This document shows, one piece after another, positions 46,144-56,129 of a DNA stretch of 64,000 nt. The translations under genes and the position numbers were made by a program. The DNA comes from Carnobacteriaceae bacterium zg-84 (GTDB lineage Bacteria > Bacillota > Bacilli > Lactobacillales > Aerococcaceae). The notes beneath the pieces were generated by a model, which searched no databases, was not told the DNA's origin, and saw nothing but the letters and a program-made list of their open reading frames with translations. The stretch covers positions 1,506,864-1,570,863 of the forward strand of contig CP059430.1 in the NCBI GenBank assembly GCA_013874835.1. Reading direction: 5' to 3'. How positions within the stretch are numbered: the stretch's first letter is position 1; each line of letters starts with the position of its first letter.

Positions 46144-46863
46144 CTACTTTTTTTCACAACAGAAAAACCATCTTGGTGTTGTTTCTGTTATATTTGATTG
46201 CCCAAAGTTTGCTGTTACGTGTATCGTATGAAATCCTGCCTCTTTTAGCCATGCTATATAACTATCTAATGGGTATGTTCTTTCTTTATGGAACTCATCA
46301 AAACGTTCATACCATTCATTATCATATATTTTTTGACAACACGTTATATCATGCTCTACACTATATGGAAACTCTCCTGGAAAGGATTGCCACAAAAAGA
46401 CCGTATCTTCATCACAATATTGGTACACATAATCACGATACCCTTCTTCCATTTGCCAAGTTGAATGTACATCAAACAAATAGTATCCACCTACTTCTAA
46501 TACACGATATGCTTCTTGAAAAGCTCTTTTAACAGATTTTTCATCTTTTAAATAGCAAAGCGAATCTGCAAAACAAGTAATGATACGAAATGTTCTATTC
46601 ACATCAATCTGGCACATATCCATTTGAAACAAAGGAATACTCGCTACTTTTTGACTAGCTAAGGCAAGCATATCTTCTGAAAGGTCACTTGCATACACAT
46701 TGTACGTTTTACAAAGCAATACAGCTAAATCTCCTGTTCCACAAGCTAATTCCAATATGGTATCAGTGGGTTTCCCAATAAGGTTGACATAATCAAACCA
46801 TTGTTGGTACATACTTTTATCCATTAGTTTATCATAGACAGCAGCAAATTTATTATATGCCAT
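46144..46863 (-). CDS. yqeM: Class I SAM-dependent methyltransferase (YqeM-like)
   Basis: This protein is about 239 residues from the chosen ATG (MAYNKFAAVYDKLMD); an in-frame ATG lies five codons earlier, overlapping rsfS. TILELACGTGDLAVLL is the SAM-binding motif I, followed by ASDLSEDMLALA. Its place after nadD-yqeK-rsfS matches the widespread Bacillota order. The substrate is unknown. Confidence 0.88.
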   Translation of the reverse strand: MAYNKFAAVYDKLMDKSMYQQWFDYVNLIGKPTDTILELACGTGDLAVLLCKTYNVYASDLSEDMLALASQKVASIPLFQMDMCQIDVNRTFRIITCFADSLCYLKDEKSVKRAFQEAYRVLEVGGYYLFDVHSTWQMEEGYRDYVYQYCDEDTVFLWQSFPGEFPYSVEHDITCCQKIYDNEWYERFDEFHKERTYPLDSYIAWLKEAGFHTIHVTANFGQSNITETTPRWFFCCEKK

Positions 46864-46865
46864 AC

Positions 46866-47225
46866 TTAGTTTACCCATTTAGCAATATCATATAAAGGAG
46901 CATCATGCCATAATTTTTCTAATTGATAATGCTCACGCTCACTTGGATAAAAGACATGTACAATCACATCATTTAAATCAATTAATGTCCACTTCCCTGT
47001 ATCTCGTCCTTCAATATTTTTCACATCCATACCTTGTTTATGCGCTTCTTCTAAAACAGCTTGGACAATGGCGTCAACATGTTTTTCATTTTTACCTTGT
47101 GTAATTACAAAAAAATCAGCAATAGGTGTCAGTCCTCTTACGTCTAATGCTACAGTATCCTGTGCTAATTTATCATCAGTTATTAAAATTACTTTTTCTA
47201 ATATTTGTTCACTTGTATATTTCAA
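46866..47225 (-). CDS. rsfS: Ribosomal silencing factor RsfS
   Basis: This 119-residue protein contains ALDVRGLTPIADFFVITQGKNEKHVDAI and EGRDTGKWTLIDLNDVIVHVFYPSEREHY LEKLW-type segments, hallmarks of RsfS/Iojap. It binds uL14 on the 50S subunit and blocks subunit joining in starvation. It lies between yqeK and yqeM. Confidence 0.95.
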   Translation of the reverse strand: MKYTSEQILEKVILITDDKLAQDTVALDVRGLTPIADFFVITQGKNEKHVDAIVQAVLEEAHKQGMDVKNIEGRDTGKWTLIDLNDVIVHVFYPSEREHYQLEKLWHDAPLYDIAKWVN

Positions 47226-47237
47226 TCTTTTTTCTCC

Positions 47238-47810
47238 TTAAAATTTACTTATCCATGTATTATACGCTTTTATCGTATCTGGAAAAATAGGTACTTTCTT
47301 TTGTGCCAAAAACATAATAGTTTGTTGTAGCTTATACACAATGGCACTGTCTAAACTTTGTCTTGCTAACACACGTGCTTCTACAACACCATGAAATGTT
47401 CGTCCATCCTCAATATAATCTGCAACAAACAAAACTTTAGCAACATCACTCATGACATCATGCCCAATCGTATGGTAAAAAATAGCATCTAAAATATCTT
47501 TATCTTTTATGTGAAACTGTTCGTTAGCAATCATCGCAGCCACAGGTCCATGTAAAATTTCACTTCCGTAATCTAACATGGTCATATCTAATGCATATTT
47601 ATTTAATATCACTTGATATTGTTCCATACTCCATTCTTTAGCGTAATCATGTAGTAATGCTGCATACTGACATTTCTCAACATCAACATTGTATGCGGTA
47701 GCCAATTCAATCGCTTTTTTCTCTACTCTTAAAACATGTTCGTATCGTTTTTTTGATATTTGTGTTTCTAATACCTCTAAAATGCTTTGTCTTTTTTGTT
47801 CATTCAACAT
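47238..47810 (-). CDS. yqeK: HD-domain hydrolase YqeK
   Basis: This 190-residue HD-domain protein has YEHVLRVEKKAIELA, YAALLHDYAKEW (HD motif) and HGPVAAMIA, with FYHTIGH later. YqeK homologues hydrolyse diadenosine tetraphosphate symmetrically. It overlaps the nadD 3' end by 11 nt. Confidence 0.93.
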   Translation of the reverse strand: MLNEQKRQSILEVLETQISKKRYEHVLRVEKKAIELATAYNVDVEKCQYAALLHDYAKEWSMEQYQVILNKYALDMTMLDYGSEILHGPVAAMIANEQFHIKDKDILDAIFYHTIGHDVMSDVAKVLFVADYIEDGRTFHGVVEARVLARQSLDSAIVYKLQQTIMFLAQKKVPIFPDTIKAYNTWISKF

Positions 47811-48411
47811 GCATAAATCCCTCGTTTTCTACATATAATTTATGTTTCATAATATAGTTTTCAACAGATTCAGGCACATAGTATGTAATAGACTTTTTCA
47901 TGTTCACATGTTTTCGAATCATTGTTGAGCTAATCTCAATAAGAGGTAATTTCAAAATAGAAATTGGATACGGTGTTTCTAAAGACGCACTTACTCTATT
48001 GATACCTATAAAGTGAACCTCTTGTACCAAATCGTCAATACGATACCAATTTGGTAAATCTTCAACCATATCAGCACCTATCACAAAATAAAATATAGCA
48101 TTTGGATATTTTTCTTTTAATGCTTGTATTGTATTATATGTATAATTTACACCACCATTTTCAATTTCATAAGTTTCTAAATCAAAACAAGGATGATTTT
48201 GTATCGCTAAACGTACCATTTCTTGACGATGAACGCTATCAATTGTTTTTTTCTCTTTTTTATGTGGAGGTGTTGCACTTGGCATAAATAGAAATCTATC
48301 CAACGAAAAAAAATCTCTTACTTGCTCTGCCATCATCAAATGCCCCACATGAATAGGATTAAATGTTCCACCTAATATGCCTATTTTCAGTGGCTCTACT
48401 TGATTTGCCAT
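47800..48411 (-). CDS. nadD: Nicotinate-nucleotide adenylyltransferase
   Basis: This 203-residue nucleotidyltransferase contains GILGGTFNPIHVGHLMMAE and FMPSATPPHKK, then the C-terminal ISSTMIRKHV, the class signatures. It adenylates nicotinate mononucleotide in NAD synthesis. I chose the ATG at 48411 (after GAGGA) over an in-frame GTG four codons earlier. Confidence 0.95.
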   Translation of the reverse strand: MANQVEPLKIGILGGTFNPIHVGHLMMAEQVRDFFSLDRFLFMPSATPPHKKEKKTIDSVHRQEMVRLAIQNHPCFDLETYEIENGGVNYTYNTIQALKEKYPNAIFYFVIGADMVEDLPNWYRIDDLVQEVHFIGINRVSASLETPYPISILKLPLIEISSTMIRKHVNMKKSITYYVPESVENYIMKHKLYVENEGFMHVE

Positions 48412-48419
48412 AGTTATCC

Positions 48420-49727
48420 TCACTTACTTGTTATCACTTTGTAAATTAACGGTTGATATATTTTTTCATCACCGATTGTATAGGCTTCTTTTACTTTTGA
48501 CATAACATCTTCTACATGTTCTTGATTAGAGTGTATTCGAACGAACGGTTCACCAGTCACAACTTTATCGCCTACTTTTTTCAAAACTGAAATACCTACC
48601 GCTAAATCAATTTGACTTTCTTTTGTGGCACGTCCGGCACCCAACATCATAGCTGCAACACCTAAATCATCTGCCACAATAGAGGTCACATAACCATTCT
48701 TATCTGCTACTACATCAATGTCATATAAAGCATGCGGTAATTTACTTGTATCATCAACCACGCTGGCATCTCCACCTTGAGAAGCAATAAATGTTTTGAA
48801 TACTTCCAATGCTTTGCCGTTTTGTAAATTTTCTTCTAATTTTTGTCTTGCTTCTTCTAAACTAGAAGCACCATTTGCTAAATAAACCATTTGGGAGCCT
48901 AACACTAAACACAATTCGACTAAATCTTTAGGCCCGTTCCCTTTTAGCGTATTGATTGCCTCAATCACTTCATTGGCATTCCCAATCGCAACTCCTAATG
49001 GTTGACTCATATCTGAAATAACAGCCATTGTACGACGTCCAACTTGATTCCCAATGGCCACCATCTCAGTTGCAAGAGCTTGAGCATCTTCAACAGTTTT
49101 CATAAATGCTCCTGCACCAGTTTTCACATCAAGAACAATCGCATCTGCTCCAGATGCAATTTTTTTACTCATAATCGAACTTGCAATTAACGGAATAGAT
49201 TGTACTGTACCTGTCACATCACGTAGAGCATACAACTTTTTATCTGCTGGTGTCAAATTACCACTTTGTCCAGCAATCGCTACTTTATTTTTATTCACTA
49301 AATCTATAAAATCTTGTTCAGACACCTCTACTTTAAAACCGGGTATCGCCTCTAATTTATCAATCGTACCACCAGTATGCCCTAACCCACGACCACTCAT
49401 TTTTGCCACAGGAATACCTAAACTAGCTACTAATGGTGCTAAAACCAATGTTGTTGTATCTCCAACGCCACCTGTTGAATGCTTATCAACTTTTATTCCA
49501 TGGATAGCACTTAAATCAAATTGATCTCCCGATTTTGCCATTGATAGCGTCAAAACACCTAATTCTTCGTGAGTCATCCCTTGAAACAAAATCGCCATAG
49601 CCATTGCACTCATTTGATAATCCGGAATCTCCCCTTTTGTAAAACCATCAATCATCCATTCAATTTCTTGATTAGTCAAGGTAAAACCATCTCTTTTTTT
49701 CTCGATTAAATCAACCATTCTAAACAT
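48420..49727 (-). CDS. pdp: Pyrimidine-nucleoside phosphorylase
   Basis: This 435-residue enzyme contains [22 protein letters not shown] and [24 protein letters not shown], the thymidine/pyrimidine phosphorylase signature. It splits uridine, thymidine or deoxyuridine with phosphate. GGAGG precedes the ATG at 49727. It overlaps rpiA by 8 nt; ribose phosphates it releases feed the same pool. Confidence 0.94.
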   Translation of the reverse strand: MFRMVDLIEKKRDGFTLTNQEIEWMIDGFTKGEIPDYQMSAMAMAILFQGMTHEELGVLTLSMAKSGDQFDLSAIHGIKVDKHSTGGVGDTTTLVLAPLVASLGIPVAKMSGRGLGHTGGTIDKLEAIPGFKVEVSEQDFIDLVNKNKVAIAGQSGNLTPADKKLYALRDVTGTVQSIPLIASSIMSKKIASGADAIVLDVKTGAGAFMKTVEDAQALATEMVAIGNQVGRRTMAVISDMSQPLGVAIGNANEVIEAINTLKGNGPKDLVELCLVLGSQMVYLANGASSLEEARQKLEENLQNGKALEVFKTFIASQGGDASVVDDTSKLPHALYDIDVVADKNGYVTSIVADDLGVAAMMLGAGRATKESQIDLAVGISVLKKVGDKVVTGEPFVRIHSNQEHVEDVMSKVKEAYTIGDEKIYQPLIYKVITSK

Positions 49728-50388
49728 GATATTTTTCCTCCACACCATTTTCCGTCCCAACCAATGCGACCGATGTCATATCTAAAAATAATCCATGTTC
49801 AACAACACCTGTTAAACTATCTAACTCTTTCGCAAGTGCATATTCATCTTCAATTTTGTCTAAATGCAAGTCGATAATATAATTGCCATCGTCTGTTACA
49901 AAGACAGCATTATCTTTTTGGCGTAAAACAGGAGAGTAGCCTTTTTCTGTAAAATAGTTTAAAAGACAAGTAGAACCATATTTGACAACCTCAACGGGAA
50001 GCGGGAATTTCCCAAGTGTATCTACCACTTTAGACTTATCTACTACCCACACAATTTTTTTGGAGTGACGTGCTACTATTTTCTCAAATAATAATGCTCC
50101 ACCGCCACCTTTAATACCATTCAACTGATGATTTACTTCATCAGCTCCATCAACCGTCACATCAATATATGGTACTTCATCGACACTTTTTAAAGGAATA
50201 CCTAACTCTTCTGCTTGTTTTTTTGTTGCCATAGATGTCGTAACACCAATAATATTTAAACCTTTTTGAACACGCTGTCCTATTTCATCTACAAAATAAT
50301 ATGCTGTGGAACCTGTTCCTAACCCAACAATCATACCATCTTTTACATAATTTGCTGCTTGTCTACCTACTAATTCTTTTAAGTTCAT
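49720..50388 (-). CDS. rpiA: Ribose-5-phosphate isomerase A
   Basis: This 222-residue enzyme has [17 protein letters not shown] and [25 protein letters not shown], diagnostic of RpiA. It interconverts ribose 5-phosphate and ribulose 5-phosphate. The ATG at 50388 is preceded by GGGAG. It begins right after the TPR gene stop and is coupled to the phosphorylase gene. Confidence 0.95.
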   Translation of the reverse strand: MNLKELVGRQAANYVKDGMIVGLGTGSTAYYFVDEIGQRVQKGLNIIGVTTSMATKKQAEELGIPLKSVDEVPYIDVTVDGADEVNHQLNGIKGGGGALLFEKIVARHSKKIVWVVDKSKVVDTLGKFPLPVEVVKYGSTCLLNYFTEKGYSPVLRQKDNAVFVTDDGNYIIDLHLDKIEDEYALAKELDSLTGVVEHGLFLDMTSVALVGTENGVEEKYHV

Positions 50389-50389
50389 A

Positions 50390-51568
50390 CTAATACTCTC
50401 CCTTTTCATCATCAATACAATACTTTTCTCTTTGTTCTCTTGCCCAATTCGCATTTGTCAAATCATCTAAGCCTTCTAAAAAGACATGTTCAAGTAATCG
50501 CCATGCTTGTTCATTTGTATAATCATACTCAACAGCTAAAAGTAAATATTCTTTAGCTTTTTCATATTCTGAAAAATGCATTAAACAAAAGCCATAGGTA
50601 TAATGCCACTGACTATTTCTCTTATTATCCTCACGATACTGTTCTAAAACATTTATCGCTTGTCCATACTCACCTAAATGTATGTATGCACCTACTTTCC
50701 ATTCTGCATGAACCTCTTGTTCTTCAGCTGGTAATAAATCAATGAAATCAATAATAAATTGATAGTTTTCTTCATCACTTGCCGTCAAAATCGTTAACAA
50801 ATTCTCTGGAGATGCGTGTTCTTCTTTTCCAAAAAACAGAGTATATGTAAAAATATATAAACTCCGCTCATATATCATCTCATCTACACCAAACCAAGAT
50901 AAAATATATGATAATTCACTTTCTAAACTATTTTCTAAATCTAATTCAATCTGTTCATCAATCTTCTGTAAAATGGATTTTGCTAAACTAATCACTAATT
51001 TTGGGATTTGATGATGATATTTGACAACTTTTTCTAAAGCTTGAATAAACTTTTGATAGTCGTTTATAATATGGTCTTTATTTGGTACATCTGTTTTGGC
51101 AAATAATACATATTCTCGATTAAATTGTTGATTTTGTAAAAATTCTCGGGGCAATAAATCTTCGGATAAATACGACACCGTTTGTAATGTTTCAACCACT
51201 TCACTTAATTTTTCTTCATTGGGTAAATAATATTCATAAAGGACACTTAACAAGTACCATGCGTCCCCGTCTTTATCATTCAAGGCAACAGCTTGTCGTA
51301 AATATTCTTCTGCCTTTTGATATTGTTCTAAACAAATTAACGCATATCCATAACGATAATACCATGTGCCATCATTTTTCCCATCTTCTTTTATCGTTTC
51401 CAGTAAATCAATGGCTTCATAGTATCGTCTAACATTATTCAAAGCGGATACTTTCTTTCCTAAATGTTCATAAGTTGGCTCTTTTAACAAATCAATATAA
51501 TGGATGATTTTATCAAACTCTTGTGCTTTATCCCACAAGGTTAACTGTTTTTTTTCAAATTCTTGCAT
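50390..51568 (-). CDS. Tetratricopeptide-repeat protein
   Basis: This 392-residue protein is cytoplasmic and made of helix pairs. It has TPR-like units near residues 65-130 (WYYRYGYALICLEQYQKAEEYLRQAVAL) and near 310-375 (WHYTYGFCLMHFSEYEKAKEYLLLAVEYD). The middle is acidic and helical. The function is unknown; TPR proteins usually act as protein scaffolds. It precedes rpiA in an apparent operon. Confidence 0.75.
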   Translation of the reverse strand: MQEFEKKQLTLWDKAQEFDKIIHYIDLLKEPTYEHLGKKVSALNNVRRYYEAIDLLETIKEDGKNDGTWYYRYGYALICLEQYQKAEEYLRQAVALNDKDGDAWYLLSVLYEYYLPNEEKLSEVVETLQTVSYLSEDLLPREFLQNQQFNREYVLFAKTDVPNKDHIINDYQKFIQALEKVVKYHHQIPKLVISLAKSILQKIDEQIELDLENSLESELSYILSWFGVDEMIYERSLYIFTYTLFFGKEEHASPENLLTILTASDEENYQFIIDFIDLLPAEEQEVHAEWKVGAYIHLGEYGQAINVLEQYREDNKRNSQWHYTYGFCLMHFSEYEKAKEYLLLAVEYDYTNEQAWRLLEHVFLEGLDDLTNANWAREQREKYCIDDEKGEY

Positions 51569-51663
51569 AACTCGCCTCCTTATCTCCCTCTATTATATAG
51601 GAAATAGACTGTTTTTGAAATGATAAAATCCACTAAAAAACTATACCCACTGTTCAACTAATA

Positions 51664-51701
51664 AAAAAGGTTTAAAATCCCTCTCGATTTTAAACCTTTT
51701 T
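51664..51701 (-). terminator. coaBC terminator
   Basis: Perfect 16-bp arms AAAAAGGTTTAAAATC / GATTTTAAACCTTTTT with a 6-nt loop lie directly after the coaBC stop. Confidence 0.88.
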
Positions 51702-51703
51702 CA

Positions 51704-52876
51704 TTATAAGCTAGACATACTTAATAATCGTTGTACGATTTTTTTGGCAATCTCAATTTTACTTACCTTTTCTATTTTTTCGACATGTTTATCCGCATCA
51801 ATCAAATACACTTCATTATCATCAGAACCAAAACCAATTCCGGCTTTAGAAATATCATTGGCAACAATCATATCTAAATGTTTTTTGTCGATTTTTTCTG
51901 ACGCATATTGTATTAAATCATGTGTTTCAGCGGCAAATCCAACAACTATTTGATGTGATTTTTTATGTGTGCCTATATATTTTAAAATATCAGGTGTACG
52001 TTTGAAGGTTATTGTTATGTTTCCGTCTTGTTTTTTCACTTTTTTATCAAATACTTCTATTGGCGTATAGTCTGACACTGCCGCCGCTTTTATAATAATA
52101 TCTTGTTGCTCAAAACGTGACACAACTGCTTCATACATATCTTGTGTACTCACAATCGGTACAACTGTTATATTGGGGATATGTTCTAAAATAGGAACAC
52201 TCGTTACTAATGTAACATTCGCACCTACTTTAGCAAACTCTCTTGCCAAAGCAACGCCCATTTTACCACTAGACGGATTGGTAATACATCTAAAAGGATC
52301 AATAAATTCTTTTGTCGGCCCCGCTGTTATTAACACATTTTTGTCAATAGACGTGAATATCTCTTCGATAATACGTTCTACTTTTGGAAATTTCCCTTTC
52401 CCAACATCTCCACAAGCTAATACTCCCGTGTCTGCTTCTAACACTGACATCCCTAATTCAGATAGTTTTTGTCGATTTTTTTGTGTGATTGGATGCTCGT
52501 ACATATTTGTATTCATCGCAGGAACCACATACACTTTCGACAAAGGTGTTACAGCCAACAATAAAGAAGATGCTAAATCATCTGCGATACCATTAGCCAA
52601 TTTTGCGATTATATTTGCTGTTGCTGGTGCAACAATGACTTTATCTGCCCATTTTCCTAAATCAATATGTTGAATACTACTTGCATCAACCTCATCAAAT
52701 GTATCTATATATACTTCATGTTTTGTTAACACCTGAAACGATAATGGTGTCACAAACTTTTGAGCATTTTTCGTCATCACAACTCTTACACGATAACCTT
52801 TTTTCATCAACTGACTAACTAAATCAAGAGATTTATACGCTGCGATGCCACCTGTAACAATGATTAGAATATTCAT
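51704..52876 (-). CDS. coaBC: Bifunctional CoaBC (phosphopantothenoylcysteine synthetase/decarboxylase)
   Basis: This 390-residue protein begins MNILIIVTGGIAAYKSLDL. The decarboxylase half has the His in IQHIDLGKWAD, PAMNTNMY and LACGDVGKG. The synthetase half has TAGPTKEFIDPFRCITNPSSGKMG and a Lys in ITFKRTPDIL. It makes 4'-phosphopantetheine for coenzyme A. The ATG at 52876 follows AAGGAG; a longer frame starts 7 codons upstream. Confidence 0.95.
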   Translation of the reverse strand: MNILIIVTGGIAAYKSLDLVSQLMKKGYRVRVVMTKNAQKFVTPLSFQVLTKHEVYIDTFDEVDASSIQHIDLGKWADKVIVAPATANIIAKLANGIADDLASSLLLAVTPLSKVYVVPAMNTNMYEHPITQKNRQKLSELGMSVLEADTGVLACGDVGKGKFPKVERIIEEIFTSIDKNVLITAGPTKEFIDPFRCITNPSSGKMGVALAREFAKVGANVTLVTSVPILEHIPNITVVPIVSTQDMYEAVVSRFEQQDIIIKAAAVSDYTPIEVFDKKVKKQDGNITITFKRTPDILKYIGTHKKSHQIVVGFAAETHDLIQYASEKIDKKHLDMIVANDISKAGIGFGSDDNEVYLIDADKHVEKIEKVSKIEIAKKIVQRLLSMSSL

Positions 52877-52898
52877 GATAATCTCCTTTTTCACCAAA

Positions 52899-52927
52899 AG
52901 TCGTGTTGGTTAAAAACCAACACGACT
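52899..52927 (-). terminator. nrdE terminator hairpin
   Basis: Thirteen-bp perfect arms AGTCGTGTTGGTT / AACCAACACGACT with a 3-nt loop lie 7 bp past the nrdE stop and are followed by TTTGG on the minus strand. The stem core is shared with the ISL3 right end. Confidence 0.7.
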
Positions 52928-52934
52928 AACACTA

Positions 52935-55112
52935 TTAAATTGTACAACTTTCACATGCATTACTTCCGATTTCTTCACTATTCTCTGTAAATGTACGGAC
53001 ATAATAAATGGATTTAATCCCTTTTTTCCATGCATAATTACGTAAAATATTTAAATCTCTTGTTGTCATTTTACTTGTACGACCTTTTTTCCATTCATAC
53101 ATTCCTTCTGGAATATCTGAACGCATAAATAAGGTTAAGCTCATACCTTGATCAATATGTTTTTGTGCCGCAGCATACACATCAATGACTTTTCTCATAT
53201 CAATATCATACGCCGATTTATAAAATGGTAATGTATCATTTGATAAATAAGGTGCTGGATAATATGTTTTACCTGTTTTTTTCTCTTGACGTTCTTCAAT
53301 TAAACGTGTAATTGGATGTAAACTTGCAGATGTTTCATTTACATAACTAATAGAACCAGTTGGAGCAATCGCTAAACGATTTTGATGATACAATCCACCT
53401 TCATGGATATCTGCTTTTAATTGTTCCCAATCCTGTGCAGTTGGCACGTGAATATTTTCAAATAAAGCAGCTACTTTATCAAATTGGAATGTGTAATCTT
53501 CTTTTGTATACACATCAAAATACTCACCAGTGTAATATTTTGACTTTTCAAATCCATCAAAACTGATGCCACGTTCTTTTGCAATTTTATGACTGGCTAA
53601 CAATGTATAGTAATTCAATAACATGAAATAAACATCTGTAAATTCAACTGACTCTGGGCTACCATATTCCATTTTATTTAATGCAAATAAAGTGTGTAAT
53701 CCCATACCACCTAAACCAATCGTATGTGCTTTGGCATTTCCATTTTGTACTGTTGGAACGGCAACAATATTTGATGCATCTGTAACAAATGTTAATGCAC
53801 GTACCATAGCTTCCACTGATTTACCAAAATCTGGTGATTGCATCAAGTTCGGAATATTTGTTGACCCTAAATTACAACTAATATCTGTTCCTAAAACTTC
53901 AAACTCTTGAGCATCATTGATAACAGAGTGACGTTGAACTTGTAAAATCTCTGAACATAGATTACTCATAATAATTTTACCATCAATTGGATTAGAACGA
54001 TTAGCTGTGTCAATATTAACAATATATGGATAACCTGATTCTTGTTGAAGTTTACTAATCTCATTTTCTAATTCACGTGCTTGAATTTTTGATTTTTTAA
54101 TATTTGGATTATTGACTAAATTATCATATTCTTTTGTAATATCCACATAAGAGAATGGAACACCATACTCACGTTCAACATCATAAGGACTAAATAAATA
54201 CATTGTACTATCTTTAGCTGCTAATTCATAAAACTTATCAGGAACAACAAGACCTAAAGACAATGTTTTCACACGAATTTTTTCATCTGCATTCTCTTTT
54301 TTTGTAGATAAGAAAGATACAATATCTGGATGGAAAACATTTAAATAAACAGCTCCCGCACCATTTCTTTGTCCTAATTGATTAGAATAGCTAAAACTAT
54401 CTTCTAATAGTTTCATAACAGGAACAATACCACTTGATGCATTCTCAATTTTTTTAATTGGATCTCCTGCCGCACGTATATTACTTAAAGAAACTCCAAC
54501 ACCACCACCAATACGTGATAACTGTAAAGCACTATTGATAGCACGTCCAATACTATTCATATCATCTGTCACTTGAATTAAAAAGCATGATACTAACTCT
54601 CCACGTCTTTTACGTCCTGCATTTAAAAATGTTGGTGTTGCTGGTTGATAACGTTGATGAATCATTTCTGAAGCTAATTGTGTCGCCAAAGCTTCATCTC
54701 CATTTGCTAAATACAACGCACAAAAAACAATACGATCTTCATAACGTTCTAAGTAACGTTTTCCATCATTCGTCTTTAATGCATATTGTGTATAAAACTT
54801 AAAGGCAGACATAAATGATTTAAAACGGAATTTTTTAGCGTATGTAATAGACATCAATTCTTTCACAAATTGACGGTCATATTTTTCCAAAAATTCACGT
54901 TCTAAATAATCATTATCCATTAAATAATCTAATTTTTCGTCCAATGTATAAAAGAATACTGTATTTGGATTAACATGCTCTAGGAAATAAGCTCTTGCTG
55001 CTTCTTTATCTTTGTGCATTGGAATTTTACCGTCTACTGGACGATTTAATTCATTATTCAGTTTGAAGTACGTTACTTCTTGCATTTTTGATACAACTTT
55101 AGGATTCTCCAA
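52935..55112 (-). CDS. nrdE: Class Ib ribonucleoside-diphosphate reductase alpha subunit
   Basis: This 725-residue enzyme contains TPTFLNAGRKRRGELVSCFLIQVTDDM, SNLCSEILQ (active-site Cys) and APTGSISYVNETSASLHP, and ends ACESCTI, the redox-active CxxC tail. It reduces ribonucleotides with NrdF. A TTG at 55112 is the likely start (GGTGAG 5 nt upstream), overlapping nrdI by 14 nt; an ATG nine codons later is an alternative. No nrdF or nrdH follows; a terminator does. Confidence 0.94.
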   Translation of the reverse strand: MENPKVVSKMQEVTYFKLNNELNRPVDGKIPMHKDKEAARAYFLEHVNPNTVFFYTLDEKLDYLMDNDYLEREFLEKYDRQFVKELMSITYAKKFRFKSFMSAFKFYTQYALKTNDGKRYLERYEDRIVFCALYLANGDEALATQLASEMIHQRYQPATPTFLNAGRKRRGELVSCFLIQVTDDMNSIGRAINSALQLSRIGGGVGVSLSNIRAAGDPIKKIENASSGIVPVMKLLEDSFSYSNQLGQRNGAGAVYLNVFHPDIVSFLSTKKENADEKIRVKTLSLGLVVPDKFYELAAKDSTMYLFSPYDVEREYGVPFSYVDITKEYDNLVNNPNIKKSKIQARELENEISKLQQESGYPYIVNIDTANRSNPIDGKIIMSNLCSEILQVQRHSVINDAQEFEVLGTDISCNLGSTNIPNLMQSPDFGKSVEAMVRALTFVTDASNIVAVPTVQNGNAKAHTIGLGGMGLHTLFALNKMEYGSPESVEFTDVYFMLLNYYTLLASHKIAKERGISFDGFEKSKYYTGEYFDVYTKEDYTFQFDKVAALFENIHVPTAQDWEQLKADIHEGGLYHQNRLAIAPTGSISYVNETSASLHPITRLIEERQEKKTGKTYYPAPYLSNDTLPFYKSAYDIDMRKVIDVYAAAQKHIDQGMSLTLFMRSDIPEGMYEWKKGRTSKMTTRDLNILRNYAWKKGIKSIYYVRTFTENSEEIGSNACESCTI

Positions 55113-55470
55113 GTTCTCTCACCTTTTCCTTAAAATATTCCACATCATAATTTGATCCTTGAAACTCAAACATATGTAATATCGGCACTTGATATTGTTC
55201 TGCCAAATCTTTTGCTGTAAAACAAAATAGTGTATTGAAGTTACGGTTTCCACCACCTGCAATACCTTTCAAATACGCTTGATTATTTCCTGTTTCAATA
55301 AAATCATTTAAAATACTCGTTGCTTCAATTTCATACGTTGGTGCAACGACAACATAAGGTTCATAAATTTCTTGAAAAGCATTACTCATTGTAATTTCTA
55401 AACTATCCATTTCAAGCTTTTTTACAAATTTTTTTGTTTGTCCTGTCATAGACATATATACAACTTTCAT
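55099..55470 (-). CDS. nrdI: NrdI flavodoxin-like activator of class Ib RNR
   Basis: This 123-residue flavoprotein contains YMSMTGQTKKFVKKL (FMN phosphate loop), VVVAPTYE and GNRNFNTLFC, the NrdI pattern. It supplies oxidant to assemble the dimanganese-tyrosyl radical of NrdF. It is the first gene before nrdE, with NrdR-like boxes upstream. Confidence 0.95.
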   Translation of the reverse strand: MKVVYMSMTGQTKKFVKKLEMDSLEITMSNAFQEIYEPYVVVAPTYEIEATSILNDFIETGNNQAYLKGIAGGGNRNFNTLFCFTAKDLAEQYQVPILHMFEFQGSNYDVEYFKEKVRELGES

Positions 55471-55537
55471 ATCCTCACCACCTTAGTTGTTCACTTTGAA
55501 CATTATAGCAATACCAACCCACCTTTGCAAGACAAAA

Positions 55538-55582
55538 ACACTATATATTGTGCCAGAACCCCCTTAACACTCAATATAGTGT
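55538..55582 (-). promoter_or_regulatory. Pair of NrdR boxes upstream of nrdI
   Basis: ACACTATATATTGTGC (55538-55553) and ACACTCAATATAGTGT (55567-55582) match the NrdR consensus acaCwAtATaTwgtgt. They lie in tandem 29 bp apart, 70-110 bp before nrdI. NrdR represses ribonucleotide reductase genes when dATP is abundant. Confidence 0.75.
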
Positions 55583-55634
55583 ATTGTTTTTTCATAAAAA
55601 CATTGATACAACAAGTTTTCAAACCGTTTTATTT

Positions 55635-56081
55635 TCAAAATTTCCAGAACAAACAACCTAAGAAAAGAATTATCAAAACAATACCTATAACAAAACAAAT
55701 ATAACGTTTTTTATAAAAATATTTTTGTGAAACCTCTTTAACATTCACACCTGTTACTTTGTGTAAAGAATCATTGTATACTAACTCCGACACATCTGTC
55801 TGATGTGGAAGAAAGGTAAACTGTACGGTTTTAACAGGGAGAATAACTATATCCTGAAACAAAATACTCAAGACAATACAAAATAACCATATCACTAAAA
55901 ATATCAATGGATGTTGATAAAAATAGTCTATTTCTAATCTTACTTCTTTTTTTGTATCAATCTTCTCAACAGTAAGATAATCTCCATTTTTTTGTTGAAA
56001 GGTACCACAACGATACCCATTTTGGTAAACTCTTGCTCTAGCTCCTTTGCAAGTAGAAAAAGATTGTAAATGAATAATCAT
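55635..56081 (-). CDS. Small membrane protein, unknown function
   Basis: This 148-residue protein has two membrane helices (about 57-76 and 126-147). The N-terminal part contains four Cys/Arg-rich strands (CKGARARVYQNGYRCGTFQ). A ribosome site GGGAGG precedes the ATG. I do not recognise a family. It lies between nrdI and the floA group with its own spacing. Confidence 0.6.
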   Translation of the reverse strand: MIIHLQSFSTCKGARARVYQNGYRCGTFQQKNGDYLTVEKIDTKKEVRLEIDYFYQHPLIFLVIWLFCIVLSILFQDIVILPVKTVQFTFLPHQTDVSELVYNDSLHKVTGVNVKEVSQKYFYKKRYICFVIGIVLIILFLGCLFWKF

Positions 56082-56103
56082 TTTTACCCTCCCATATTCA
56101 TAA

Positions 56104-56129
56104 AAACGAGGAGGCTAACCCCCTCGTTT
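56104..56129 (-). terminator. Terminator after the NfeD-FloA operon
   Basis: AAACGAGG / CCTCGTTT with a 10-nt loop overlaps the stop of the last gene and is followed by TTTTTATG on the minus strand. Confidence 0.7.
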
